Assembly: GCF_018687715.1 (NCBI RefSeq)
Contig: NC_056762.1
Span: 36,010,864-36,074,863 of the forward strand
Reading direction: 5' to 3'
Length of the DNA stretch: 64,000 nt
Source: Carya illinoinensis
Taxonomy: Eukaryota; Streptophyta; Magnoliopsida; Fagales; Juglandaceae
Every line of letters begins with the position of its first letter. Positions within the stretch are counted from its first letter, which is position 1. The notes beneath the pieces are model-generated. The model worked only from the letters and a program-made list of their open reading frames with translations, made no database searches and had not been told where the DNA came from. Below are positions 12,558-25,709 of the stretch, in pieces. The position numbers and the translations under genes are program-made.

Positions 12558-14774
12558 CCAGTAGTTCATATATTTTCCTTCATCTCGATCCTCAAATTAA
12601 GAATATGCACTCTAATTGATCACCCAATCGATATGATCGATGCAAAACATGATATCATCATGAGTCAAAAATCCTATGACCCAAAAGATTTATTTAATGA
12701 TAACCGAACGAAAAAAAATAAAATTTCGTGGAAAATGATGTATTTCATGTGAACATTGGTTTGAAAGTGTGGTTACACTGGTTACAAATTGATAGTTTAT
12801 GATGATAGAAATTAACAGTTATGATAATTTAAGGTAAAAACTTAAAACCAGATCAGTGCATGAATAGTATATATAAATCAAGAGTCGTGAAACACGCGGT
12901 AATCCATATATAGATACAGAGCGTGGATAAAACGAAGATGATTATGATTATGGTAAAATAAACTTTATTGACACTAATGAATCATGCCAAAATGCTATCG
13001 AAGAATCAGAAGAACACGTAGTCCGGATTTTTTTATTTTATTTTATTTTTTTGACTGTGTTCAGAATCAGTACGTCACCAGAAAAGGCACGCCAGGCCGA
13101 AAGCATGCATCCTTTGGCCGATCCCCTTGCACCAAAAATATTTACATAATTGGCCTATTGGGATTAATTAATTAGTTCATGTTTTCCTGTTTTTTCTTTT
13201 TTGACTTTGTAGATTGTAATTATTAATTTTAGGGTTAAAACAAAGCAAGCTAGCCAATGCGCAAACGGCAAAACACAGGACAAGCTAGAGCTCTTGATAA
13301 TACTGGTCAATAATCAAAGTCATTCTAAGATGATTCAGCAGGAACTTTGTATTTATGTGCTTGGTTTTCAGCTCAAAGTAAATGGTGCTCAGCCATGGGA
13401 TTGAAACGTGAGACCCATTGCGCATAAACAAACAAAAATGTAAAGGAATCGCGCAGCAGTAGTAACGCCTTTATTTATTCTTTTTCCGCATTTGTCAGCG
13501 CAGATTTGCCTAAAAAAAAAAACAAAAAGAATCAAATAATTCTGGCCATGTGTTTTCGCACAGTTTAGGGTTTATCTTCGGAAGAGAAGTGGGGCTGGGA
13601 AAGGTTAGAGTACTTCTAGAAATTGTCACGTAAAAACAAAGCCCCAGGGAGATGCCAGGGGTCCACCAATACCCGAGAACTCCCAAGTCAATTGCTCACC
13701 AACTCCTCATGTTGGAATCCCAATTAAATTGGCCATTTAATGCCTGTCCTTTTATTGATCTCTGTTTGCTAATTTTTTTCCTCTGCAATGATTTCATGTG
13801 CTAGATCAGTTGAGAAAAACAAAAGGTTCTAGCTGAGTCGGTGTTGGTGGCGTTTAGCTCGCATGATGAGTTCTTTCTGTGCATGCTTACATTATATATA
13901 CATACATACATATGTCTGTATGTATGTATGTATGTATATAGTATCATATAAATCTTTTGGGTGTGAAATTCATTGGTCTAAAGAAACCAAACGAACAAAA
14001 ACCAAAAGCTAGGAATGAAGAAAAGATGTGCATATATTTACTTGTATACCATAACTGGATGGTCAAAATTTACTTAATTAGGGACGTATAATATGCCTCG
14101 ATCGATCTAAGTGCATGTATGAAAAAGTGTTTGAGCCGGTCAATATATATGATCTCTAGCAAGCTGTAGCAACCTGCAGAGGCCAATATATAGGAACGAT
14201 CAACGTACGTATATATATACCTCAAGATAAAAGATTTATGTTCCATAAAGAGATCAGCATGAGCTCGACCGACTATTAATGATATTTGATATAAATTATT
14301 GCCATTTTTATGAAGAAAACCATACTCGATTCTACTGATAAAAGTCAAGAAAACCACTATTATATGACATAACTGAAACCACTAGAAAATGCTGATTTAA
14401 TGTAGTGACTTGTTTTGGAAAAAAAAAAAGAAAAAGAACTTGTTAAAGTAGTAATTAAGGATGCATCAGTAAGGATATACTCGTGACTTAATAAGGAGTA
14501 GTTAGCTAGGCTTCATTTTTTTTTTTTTTTTCTGAAAGGAGCTAGGCTTCTTAATTTGTTATTACTCCAAGTCTTCCTGCATATACTTACGTACGTGCGA
14601 GATATCAAACCAGTTAATGATCAGAACGCGTCTAAAGTCTTGGAAAATATCGGCCATGCTTTGCTTTTTGACTTCACACGGGTTTTGGGGGTGCCGAGGA
14701 GCACTGCTGTACTGGTCAGAGCTTGCATTAAATTAAATTTATCTTTTTTTACTTATTTAAATTTTGATTATAAA

Positions 14775-14955
14775 TTTTTTTTTTTTTTTTTTTTGATATC
14801 CTTGGGTGTCCGGGCTAGCTTACGCGCACCTCGACTAATCCCAAGAGGCCCTGAAGTTAACGGCCAGGTAAACCTCCAGTGGCCCTGAGGGGACTCGAAC
14901 TAGTGACCATTGAGGAGCAAACTCAAGACCTGACCAATTGAGCTACCCCTCAGGG
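14775..14955 (-). mobile_element. tRNA-derived SINE (Au-like)
   Basis: Read on the minus strand, the element starts with GAGGGGTAGCTCAATTGG (Pol III A-box), then has a B-box-like GTTCGAGTCCCC, a non-tRNA body, and a 3' A-tail seen as 20 T at 14775-14794 on the plus strand. Box spacing and the 180-bp length fit plant Au SINEs. The two plus-strand SINEs at 56.9 and 63.8 kb share the tail-proximal phrase with GATTAGT(C/T), which supports a related family. Confidence 0.75.
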
Positions 14956-15592
14956 TTTGATAAGTTATGATTTTACATTATATTACAGTAGAGATTTTGA
15001 ATTCGAACATTAACTCTATATTCTATCTCACTCATCAATTTAAATTTTTGAGATAAGTAATAATTTTATAATCAATATCAACAGATTTTGTATATATATA
15101 TATATATACTACCTTAAAATTACCTCCAGACCTAAAGAAGGTACCAAGTTTTTTTATTTTTTATTTATATTTCTTGCAGTTGGAGGCATCTAGAATGTAA
15201 ACTCGCTCTGACCCTCATTATTTTGATTTTCTTGGACCAGTAACCGTGCGTAGTTGCTTCTATGCTTCATGCTGCTGTTGTGCTACATTTTTCTCTTAAA
15301 TCAGTACGGCCAGCTTGTTCCATATTAAGCTTCTCGAGTACTAACTACTGTACCCTCTAATTTCCAGTAGTTCCCGTCAAACAACGAACGCAAATGTAGA
15401 GCTAGGTCTCCGTTTTTGTCTTAACCCGACCAGCAGCAGCTTGTACCAGACGTTTATTGACTAGACTTCTTTTGATCTATTGATGAATGATGATCGTCAA
15501 GTCCAAAGAAGGAATTCTTACGATCGATGCAAATTTCTGTAATGAAGTTTTACGTACGTCACACGTACTAAGTAATTTATTGACTAGACTTT

Positions 15593-18071
15593 CACTACAA
15601 CAAATTTTGGTTTTTTCCACGAGCCAATTTGGTGGACATATCTGGGGCATATGTGAGAAAAACATTTTTTCCCACCAATTCGGTTTGTGACTCGTTGGTG
15701 GCATATAATTCATGAGCAATAAACTTTTCGCATGAGTCAATTAAGTGGTGGGAAAAAATCGCTTTTTGTCACGAGGCCTCTGGGTGGAGAAACATGTTTC
15801 CCTTCGTGGCAAATTGACTTGCTACCTAGTCTTTGTGGTGAGAGGAACATCAGTTGTCACCATTTTCCGCAGTCTGAAAAAGCACTTTACCCATGGGCTT
15901 CACCGCCACTGGTGTAGTCGTATAAACCTTTCAGAACCAAAGAAAATACTATTTAAAGAAAACCCCACTACAAGATGTTATCGTGGATCATTGTAGCAAA
16001 TCCCACTATAATTGTGATTATAGTGGAGATGTGAGTCTAGAAAAGCAAACCACATCAACTCAATGTGAATTACGTCACATTAAGCTTCCAACAATAAGGG
16101 CAATTGGTTGCTCCACAGAACCAGCCTTAGAAGATTGCCCTTATTAAAGATGCCTAAGCCCATCTCCTCAATTCTAAGATCTCATCACTGATTCATAGGA
16201 GTTAAAGAAACAATCATAATAATGGTCAAGTGAAAATTGACCATTAGCAGTGCACCTTCATGACAACAAATACATGCATTGGGAATACTAGTTGGGAAAA
16301 GGCTATTTGAACTGACCTCAGCTTTACTACATCATGAGAACAAACACTAAAAACCAATTCCACCTTCCAATCAATAGAGTATGGGTTAAAGGATATTCTG
16401 CCAGAGTCTGGACTTCACCCATTACCATTATAACAACACCATTTACATTTTCTGTTCAGGGTTGATGCAACCATACACAATATAGGCCCCTAGCCAGAAT
16501 ACCTATATTCTGCATTTCCACGTACACTAACAAATTGTGAGTAGCTGGGCATGTATGCATGCATGTCTGATAGACAAAAAAATCAGGTGTGGATTCAGAC
16601 AATAAGTGTGCGAAGAACCAAATAGTACTAGCTTATCATGAGCTAGCTGGTTAGATACAATCTGCCAACAATTGTGCGTATGTGACACCCTAACTGTATT
16701 TATGCTTTCAGAGCATAGGTAGTTTTGCAAAAAAAATTAACACAATGAGATTGTGTATAATTGGGAAACAAGAGCAATAAAGATCTCGAGGCAAATATAA
16801 AGGCTTGGGGCTGCTCACGAAACATCAACATCTTACCTAGTCTTATTCAATACTTCAATCATGTTCTCTGTTCGTATGCTTTTTCATTACAGAGAATGTC
16901 CAAAAAAAAAACAAAGTTTTATTCATTGAAGGCTAAAATGATGATTAAAATTCGGCAATTGTTCAATACTGTTTATAAATTCCATACAAACCCATTAATA
17001 TGCTGAATTAATGGCATTTTAATTCAGCATATTAACTTCATCTATTATAAATCAAAATGCTAAATCTTCTACAGGGGTATTTCCAGAACATAGGGCTGTT
17101 ATACCATTTCGGTAAAACTAAAAAACAGTACACCAAAATCAAAGGTAGCTCTTCAGCTTTTTTTCCTGTCTAAATAGCGGGCATATGCAAAAAATTAATT
17201 CTAGAAATCTAGATTCGAAACATCAATTACCACTCAAAGCTGTTGTGACAACCTTGAACTTATATTTTCCCACTAATCTTATACAATCATACAAAATTCT
17301 CTATAATGGTACACAATCATACAACCAATAGATAGAGAACACGGAGGGAGAAGAGAGAGAGGCTTACTGTGTATATTCCTTGAGAGAGAGGGGGGACGCA
17401 CTTACTGGGTGATTTTCGCCTGAAGAGAGGGTTCTGGAATCTAGGGCATGAACAAGGATTTAATAGGCAACGTCGGTGAGATTGCGAGGTGGGGTGGATC
17501 CTATACTCCTTGCGAAGTCGCCGCCGTCTATAGGGAGAGGGCCATGGTGATTATCGCTCGGTTGGGTGGGGGGATGGTTGGGGAAGAAAGGAAATGGCTG
17601 GCGGGCTGAACCAAGAAAGGGAAAAATGGTCTCGCGGGGTATCGCGGGGAGTATGCCAGGTGTGTCTTTTATTTCCTATCAATACCGGCCACTTTTAGTC
17701 GTCCCAAAAAGAATAGATCATCGTGGCAAATAAATAACTACCGACGGATACATGGGGTGAGACAAAATAACCTTTTGCGATTAAGTCCATATCATGGCAA
17801 AAAAAAAAAAGTTCTATGTTAAAAGATATAACCCATGAGGACCAAGGGGTTATGTTAGTTTTTTTCCTCACTAATACATGTGGTGGCAAAAAATATATTT
17901 TCTAGTGACAAAAATTCATTTTCCCACAAACTTATTCCCACCGAACTAAACTCATGGCTAAAGGGTATGTTTCCTTCCCACTACTGGTTTTGGAGACAAT
18001 TAGTGGATGTTTGCCACCCTCTTGTGTCATGAAAAAAGAATTGGTGGCAAAAACCTCAAATTGTTGTAGTG
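15593..18071. mobile_element. Non-autonomous CACTA (En/Spm)-type transposon
   Basis: The left end reads CACTACAACAAATTTTGG and the right end is the complement of CACTACAACAATTTGAG, the typical CACTA terminal inverted repeat. Subterminal DNA at both ends repeats short motifs such as GCCAATTTGGTGG, GGTGGGAAAAA and TTGGTGGCAAA in alternating orientation, as expected for transposase-binding subterminal repeats. No transposase is recognisable in 2.48 kb, so it would need a partner in trans. The expected 3-bp target duplication is not clean (TTT left, AAT right). Confidence 0.8.
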
Positions 18072-18554
18072 AATTTCCATTTGTTTCCAAAAACAAATGA
18101 GATAAAGATCATGAATTAAGATAAAAGTTAAAAATTAAATAAAATATTATTAAAATATATTTTTTATATTATTTTTATTTTAAAATTTGAAAGAGTTAAA
18201 TTATTTATTTTATTTTATGTGAAAATTAAAAAAAATTATAATAATTAAATTAAATAAGATGAAAATTATAATAAAAACAAACTAAACCAAGTCTCATGCA
18301 TGCTTATTGAAAACCTATCGTCACAATGATCAGATGGCCGGGCCACAGTACTTGATATATATATATATATAAATATCTCAAAAAAGTGTAACTCAAATAG
18401 TACAGGCACGTTAAAATATAGACACGTGTGAATGTAATTAGTTACGTTAAGTACTACATTAATTATTATATTAATTAAATAGTAATCATATAAATACATA
18501 TATATATATATATATAATATCATAGAATTAATTTTTTATACCCCATGCTTCATG
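18072..18554. other. AT-rich spacer with MITE-like debris
   Basis: AT-rich DNA with TATATA runs. The part at 18090-18290 resembles the short AT-rich hairpin elements seen elsewhere in the window. No gene is seen. Confidence 0.5.
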
Positions 18555-20128
18555 TTAAGTGCTGAGTACTAAAAAACAAGAATCCTAAAAAAAGAGAAAA
18601 ATCCTAGTGAGAGAAACTCTCCTTTCTCTCTAGGAAAAAAGCTCAAGGAAACTATTTGAGGGAGGTGGGAGCCGAGGCTCCTCCCACCCTCCACTCTCTC
18701 CTTTCCAGTTAGCTCTAGGATGGTTATTTCAAGGTTGTTTTGTTTTTTTAGTTTGGTAATAAAAGTTGTGGTCATGACTCTGATGGGATGAATGGCTGAA
18801 TCCTTAACCTCTATTAATCACGTAGTTGGGCGGGGAGGATTTACACGATGGCAATGGAGGATCTTGGTTGCGTACAACAATGGTTTTGGGCAGTTTGTAA
18901 ACCCATGGCCCAGTCCAATGTCTCTGACCGGTTGGTTTTGGGTGGTTTACACAAAGGGGAGGCGCTAGCTCTCAAACGTATAAAATGAAGACATGCATGC
19001 TTGAGAGGTGCATGTGGGGATGAGCATGGTTTGGAGTTAGTTGCCGAAAGAATGGTCTGCTGAGGGGACGGTTTTGGAGGATCTACGATGGGAGCGAGGT
19101 TAGTGCGGCTAGCTCTCGGAGGCGAAGAATTGCGTGCGAGTTTGGGATGCATTCCGGTGAGGTTAAAGGACTCTGTTTCATCCATGGAAAACAAAGGAGG
19201 TTTTCGGTTTGCATGCCAACGTGCATGGGGGGATAAGGCACCCTCTTTGGGGTGGAGCCCAGCCGTAGCTCATGGCGGTTTTCTTCGTGGATGGTGGTCA
19301 GAGAAGGGGATCGGCGATGGCTGTTTACAGTCAGGTTATAGTCTGTTTTTACAGAATGTTTTATTCTCTATTTTTTCCAGCCTTGTTCGGTTTTTAGTTT
19401 TTTCTTTTGGTTCTTTTCTAGTCTGTATTAAGGGATAAGGAGGTGGTGAGGCCTTCCGTTGGGTTTGTTTAGTCTCTGTTTTTCTATTTTCTTGGTGTTT
19501 ATTTTGGTCGGTGAAGATTTTAGTCTGTAATAAGGGTTTACGATGAAGGTGGTTGTCTGTTGGCGCTTGCTCGTCCATTGGCGTTTTGAGGATGGCTCGC
19601 CGGTTGCACTCTGGAGATGTCCATTGCTTGCAGGCTGCAGGATGTGGCAGGACGTAGGGCGGGCTGGGCCAGCTACAAGTAGCAAGGATAGTGGGGGACA
19701 AAGTGGTGCAGACAGAGGATGGGCTTTCTGTTAGATGTTTTAAGTTGTTTTTGTTTTTGTATGTTAGGGTTAAAATAAAATAATTTGAAATAGGTAATTC
19801 TCTTTCCTCTTTTGGAGGAGAATGGTAGTTTAGTCCCTATCTTATTTTGGAGGATGAGGGTGATAAATTGTCCTTTTTTGGAGGGTGGTAGTAATATGAG
19901 TTGTTTTCTTGTAGACAAGTCGAGATGGACATCTTTGTTTTTACAAAGTCTCGCATCTTAAAAGGGTTGTGTCATTAGAGAGTTTTTCTGAAGTTTTTAG
20001 ACAATGTCCAGCACAATGAAAGTTATGTGCAGGGGAGCGTATAACCGATGAGCAGTTGACTTGTAATCAAAGCTTATACCTGACCTTAGTTACAGCTGTA
20101 ACTTCCTTCATTCATGATTTAAATTGAA

Positions 20129-20165
<37 letters not shown>

Positions 20166-20176
20166 TGTTGAAGTAC
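18555..20176 (+). mobile_element. Retroposed element of unknown family with poly(A) tail
   Basis: A GC-richer 1.6-kb block inside AT-rich DNA ends in a run of about 27 A (20138-20164). It is flanked by imperfect direct repeats, AAGTGCTGAGTACT near 18556 and AAGTGTTGAAGTACT near 20163, which look like a target-site duplication. A 116-codon open frame in it has no domain I recognise. A LINE-mobilised non-autonomous element or a processed transcript would both fit. Confidence 0.5.
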
Positions 20177-23100
20177 TTCAATCGATGCATGTGTACATGC
20201 GCACATGTTAATTACCTATACATATATATATAGATATCTATACATATATATATACATAGGGTGATACTCCCAGCCGATCGGGTGTGTAGTGTTTTTTCAC
20301 ACCCGTCAATCAAGAGCTGCCACGTAGACATCTCAGCAAAATGCATTTGCACCCTCGTGCAGATGATCTCTTTCTCTCACCCTCTCCCTCCTCCCACCCA
20401 CGTCCTGCTCCCCATCTATCCCCTATCTCTCTCTCTCTTCTCTCTCTAAAAGACTCTCTCTGATGTTGGGCTGTAAGGTACTGTTTTTGAGAGACTTGTT
20501 GTCATACGCTCTCTACAAGGTTTTTGAGAGACTTGTTGTCATAGCGAGGTACTGTTTTTCTTTCTTCTTCCTCCATTTGTTGTACATGTATAGTGCTGTG
20601 AAAATGTGGGAGAGAATCTGTTTGGTTGCTCCAAAAATATGGGAGAAATCTGTTTGGCCACTAAGAAAATGTGTGAGGGATTTCTTTTTTGCTTACAATC
20701 ATTTCTCAAAGTACTTCTGCAATCATTAGACTTCATATTTCATTTCATGGCAAATATAGTATTTGGACATTGATTGGATGTGGTCTGGATCATTTAAAAA
20801 ATTTTATTTTTGCTTATGCACGATACAGCAAATGGTCATCAATTTGAATATAGAATTTTGGTTACATGTGGGCGAGGGAGGAAGGAGTGAGTTGCTTTCG
20901 TCGTTTTTCTCTAAGGGAGGGGGAAGAAGAATAATGCGTAGGAGAGAGAAGAGGAACTCTGCGTGTAGGTGTAGATATTTAGTTCATACATCTCTTAAAT
21001 GGCCAACTTTTATTAGTGGGTGTAAAAATAACAACCTCAACTGACCGGCCTTGAGTTTTTCTCGTATACATATCCTACTACATTTGACCAAAATTAGAAT
21101 TCAAAAGATCATAACATATAATTAAAAATGCTAGCCAGCTAGCTGCCATCGAAACAAGGATTGATCATTTTGTAATTGTTCTCATTGCAATATATATGTG
21201 GGCGCGCATTGACGACGTCGTCTCAGTTAGATGAAAAGCTAGACACGCAATGCATGCATGGTTGAAAGTTTTGTTGAGACGTTTATGACTGAAACTGAAA
21301 GGAAAGACATAAAACCTGTCATTCAAGGCCGATCGATCGAGATCAAAAAGCAGAGAAAGCTGGGGGTAGAATAGATAAGAAATTAAGAAATATCGATGGT
21401 CATCAGTCAGTCCTTATCTTCTCCTGACTTTTTCAGCTTTGCGGTCACAATCCTTGTTCCCAGTGGGAGTTGGTAGAAGTAGCTGTAGCTCGTGTCAAGA
21501 AAATTGAATATTTATTATCACTTAATTCTTGTTAAAAAAAAAACAGTCATTTTCTTAAAAAATAAACGGTAATACTGCCTAAGTTTTCTTGTAGCTCATG
21601 TCAAGTACATACACAAACGTACGCTAGCTTGTTCATGATGTCTTGACCAGTTAATTCAGCTTAATTAATTTGCTTCATGACGCCTCGCAAAAGGATCAGT
21701 ACGGAAATTCCATTTTTCCATTCCCGATTTGTTTCTGAAAATATATCAAATATATATGAATTAATATATTATGCATGAGTAATATAGAGTAGGTGTGGAC
21801 TTTGAAACAGCTAGGTACGTACAGTCTGTATCAAAAGTAACGTCCTCAACCCTCCCATGCATTTTCTAATTTCTTGGCCGGCCGGCTCGTGTTTGGACTG
21901 TGACGATTGCCAATATTGCAACATCCCTCTTGAATTTCTTGGTAACTCATACCGACCGCAATCGACGACATCATGTATATATACTTGTTAGTTGGGAAAC
22001 TTGATGAATGAGTATATCTAGCTCGTTTCAGATATTAATCTCGCTACCACACATGATTTTCTTCTTGGTTTTTAATGTCACATTCACCATGTGAAACATA
22101 ATATATACATATATACATATATATATATATATATTTATATATTTATATAGATTATGTCATTATCTTACGTTAAAAGTCGTTATCTTAATGTTCATAGTTT
22201 ATGATATGCATGCAAATTTAAAGCGATTATTCCTTTTTTGGTCTCCAAATTTCAACCATTTATATTTTCAATTCAATGATCCAAACTTTACTCAATCAAC
22301 ATTTATTATTTTAAAGAGAATATTAAAGTGCAAGTCTCACGAATTATTACTCTATTTATAGAAAAAAATGGATAAATCTAAAGCTCACATAAAAACTTTT
22401 TTAATAATAAGCCTAATTTTTTTTTTAAAAAAAGAATCTACGAGGCTTGTACACATCATAAGATTGTGTCTAACATTACTCTATTTTAAAAATTTCTCAA
22501 TCTGTATTTTTTTCACAAAGCATGCAATATCTCCCTATACAAAACAGGATTTTGGTTAGGCCTACTCTTAACCACCCATTCTCAAAGCTTAATTATGTTC
22601 ATAAGTTGGCGTGAATGATGAATTTGTTATGTGTGCAGTCACTCTAATTGCTTATAAAATTTTTATGTGAAGTTATTTTACGTACTACTTTTACAATATG
22701 TAGACAAATGTAGATTGAATTTTTCTTGAATCATTACACGTGTCAAACAATGATTTGTGTTTAATACGACATTTTAAAGATTTACAAACAAATTTACGAT
22801 GGAAGAACGTCCGATAATTGATTGATCGTAAACTAAGAGGCAGAAAAAAAAGTTGGATTATAAAAAATATGTACAAAGAGCATTAATTTGATATCAGACC
22901 AATTAATAATTGCACATGAATATGATAGAGAGCGCAGTGTATATACTGATACATACCACATTGTGCCAATAATATAAGCATATATATATATATATATACA
23001 CAAAATACCACATTATGCCAATAATATAAGCATATATATATATACACAAGCAAATTAAGGACTGCCAGAAAGAGAATTTGGGTGGATATGGATACACGCG

Positions 23101-23330
23101 TTGTTTCTTTCTGGCATGCAGCGATTGATGTCAATGAATCGAGGGAGGATGGGTCTACCACCCACTTTCCTATATATTGACCGTACGTAAACTCTTTCTG
23201 CGTGGAATTACAGACAGAACTACTCTTTCAGGCTGCTCTAACGGTAAGGAAAATGATAAGATAATTATTATTTTATTATTTATTTATTACTTATTTTATA
23301 TTTAATTTTTTAAAATTTTTTATTTTATTT
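20177..23330. other. Intergenic stretch
   Basis: Contains a short direct duplication of GAGAGACTTGTTGTCATA (about 20488 and 20527), TA microsatellites, and a duplicated block ending in TATATATACACAA near 22980 and 23040. No protein-coding gene or RNA gene is recognised. Confidence 0.55.
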
Positions 23331-23655
23331 AATGTTAAGAAAGTGACTATTAATAAAATTATATATTTTTAAAAAAATTTTTAATGGTTAAGGATGTTAA
23401 AAAAATATTTTAAAAAATTTATAAAAAAAAATTCATAATACTTTATAAGTAATAAATAGGTAGTAATAGGCTAACTGTAAACCCAGTCAAAATTAATGTT
23501 AAGAAAGTGACTATTAATAAAATTATATATTTAAAAAAAAAATTAATGATTAAGGATGTTAAAAAAATATTTTAAAAAATTTATAAAAAAAATTCATAAT
23601 ACTTTATAAGTAATAAATAGGTAGTGCTAACTGAAAACCCAGTCAGAAAGCTTTG
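23331..23655. repeat. Tandem duplication, period about 164 bp
   Basis: Two AT-rich copies begin AATGTTAAGAAAGTGAC at 23331 and 23495, both running into AACCCAGTCA. They differ by a few small indels in A/T runs. A related single block is at about 9640-9780, so the unit may come from a dispersed AT-rich element. Confidence 0.8.
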
Positions 23656-23797
23656 GATATTTATATCATATATATTCACATCTTCTGAGAAAATTCAGCT
23701 TCATTTCTCACATCATGAATTTTATAAAGTAATCATGAGTGTAAGAACCAAAAAAGACCTGAAAAAAAAAAAAAGAAGAAGAAGAAGAAGAAGAACC

Positions 23798-23803
23798 AAA
23801 AAA
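23798..23803 (-). terminator. Pol III T-run terminator for tRNA-Ala
   Basis: Six T in the transcribed (minus) orientation lie 18 nt past the tRNA 3' end, the usual signal for RNA polymerase III termination. Confidence 0.7.
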
Positions 23804-23820
23804 GACAGTGAACGTGAAAG

Positions 23821-23893
23821 TGGAGATGCGGGGTATCGATCCCCGTACCTCTCGCATGCTAAGCGAGCGCTCTACCATCTGAGCTACATCCCC
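23821..23893 (-). tRNA. tRNA-Ala (anticodon AGC)
   Basis: Read on the minus strand, the 73-nt sequence starts GGGGATGTAGCTCAGATGG, closes its acceptor stem with CATCTCC and ends with discriminator A. The anticodon stem CTCGC/GCGAG encloses TTAGCAT, with AGC at 23860-23858. The T-arm contains GATCGATAC in place of the more usual GTTCGATAC. No CCA is encoded and there is no intron, as expected for a nuclear tRNA-Ala. Confidence 0.95.
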
Positions 23894-24853
23894 ATTACAC
23901 ACTTGCCCTATATAATGCTTTCTTGTAACATTCTGTTTTGCTCCTTAAAAAAATAATACTTGTCCACCCATACAAAGGCTTGTTTTCTAACTAATCCTTC
24001 TTTTTTTTTTTTTAATTATTATTTTAAAAATTCAAAATGGGGGCAATTTTAAAGGCCAGCGATATCTTCAAAAATCCTTCTAAGAGAAAACACCATCATT
24101 TAAGATAATTAGTACAAGCAGTAAATGAAAGGTCAGAAGCAACTTTCTCATGATGGCTACAACAATGCATGATATTTCTTTACATGGAGGGATAGCCAAA
24201 TATGACCTTGATAAAAGCCTTTGAGTCAGAGAAGCGAAACTTGTGGTCTAGGAAGCACCTCACCGGCCTTGAAATTGAAACATCATGCGCGCTGACGGGA
24301 GATTCTCTACACATCAATACCACCAAATGAATACCACAAAGCCACCTCATAATGGATTGGAGAATTGCCTCGCCACCACTACCCTAAAAGAATTCTCCTT
24401 CCAGTCAATTCCAAAGTTCATAAAAGTGCGAATTATTCACGGTACAAGTTCGCTAATTGAGCTACCTCCGATAATGATTACGGTGTTTGATGCATTCCCA
24501 TCTCGAATATCCCACTTCATCTCATCTTTTTGAAACCCTTGATTAATAAAAAAAGTACAACTATTTTTGCAGCAAATGAGACATTTCTTAAAATTATCAA
24601 ACAAGATCAGTTTTGCAATGACGTATAAGATTATTTATAATGACTTTTTCATCTTATCATTTAAAATATATCATCAAAATTCATTTTTTTTATTTAATAT
24701 ACTGACTTATCTAATATACTATATATCAATTTGTCTATTTTTTCTTTTTATCATTTAAATATTATACTTTATAATATTTTTTATTCATTTGCAATATTTC
24801 CTCCAACTATCAATAATATCCTCCTCTTTTTTAATATTTACAATATTAAAAAT
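23894..24853. other. Intergenic, no gene seen
   Basis: AT-rich DNA between the tRNA and a small hairpin element. Short open frames here have no recognisable domain and no convincing splice context. Confidence 0.5.
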
Positions 24854-24990
24854 TCTATGTACAGTCCTTTTTGTGCACTCTTTTGTACACTCCAGTGATA
24901 TGATTGGTTGGATATTAAAAAAAAAATTAATCCAGCCAATCATATCAGTGGAGTGCGCTGGAAGTACGTAAAAGTGACTGTACGTAGCAT
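24854..24990. mobile_element. Hairpin MITE
   Basis: Outer arms near TGTACAGTC (left) and GACTGTACGTAGCAT (right) are inverted, as are the inner arms TGATATGATTGG and CCAATCATATCA around an A-run. The whole unit folds back on itself, the form of a deletion-derivative inverted-repeat transposon. Confidence 0.65.
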
Positions 24991-25709
24991 TGCTCACCCA
25001 CTTTATTTCCAAGCAAACCCCACCCTCATCTCACACTCCAAAATCCACCAAACCAATACAATCCCATCAAATTAAACCAGTTTCAACGCGAACCCATTTC
25101 TAGCAACCCTCAGCTTCACAAACCATTCATTTTGGGCCTCATAAGATAAACTTTGGACAAGATCAAGGAAGATTACCCAAAGGGCCAGAACCCACTCAAA
25201 CAAGGAAGAGCAACTAAAAGCAAACTGTGGTTGCTGGAATCGACGAGAACAAAGAGGGAAGATAACGCCAAACACACGGTAGTGCTTTTGTGAAATAAGA
25301 TGAATTTTTTATGCAGAAAAAAATAGTACCCAAAGACAAATTAATTTTAAAATGTTTACATTCATGAATAGTGCCACGCTCCATGTAGTGATAACACTAT
25401 AGCAAACTAAAAAATAAATATGAAATAGAAAATCGGTTGGATGTGCATTTTAAGCTAAATTCTTCAAATTTTTACATAATCCAGTGGGAGTGCTGTAAGA
25501 TGTTTCAGCTGGGCGAGAAATGAATAGAATCGAGTGTTTTGAGAGAATGAAACGTAAATTTACTTCCATTGCTTCATGAAATGATGTACAGAAGGCAAAG
25601 AATTCCCTGCCGCGTGTACAATTTTTTCAATGTTACAACACTGGAACCCCCATCCACCCTTCAAGGTCACCCCTTACAATGGTGCCATTCCAGCTTAGAG
25701 CTTCAGCCC
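24991..25709. other. 3' flank of the 25.7-kb gene remnant
   Basis: Probable former 3' untranslated and downstream region of the minus-strand gene ending at 25710. No separate gene is recognised. Confidence 0.4.

Larger units (their letters stand above)
10229..14774. other. Intergenic AT-rich stretch
   Basis: About 4.5 kb rich in TATATA runs and TGCATG/TACGTACG-type palindromes. Apart from the two simple repeats listed separately, I see no gene, no RNA gene and no defined transposon. Confidence 0.6.
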
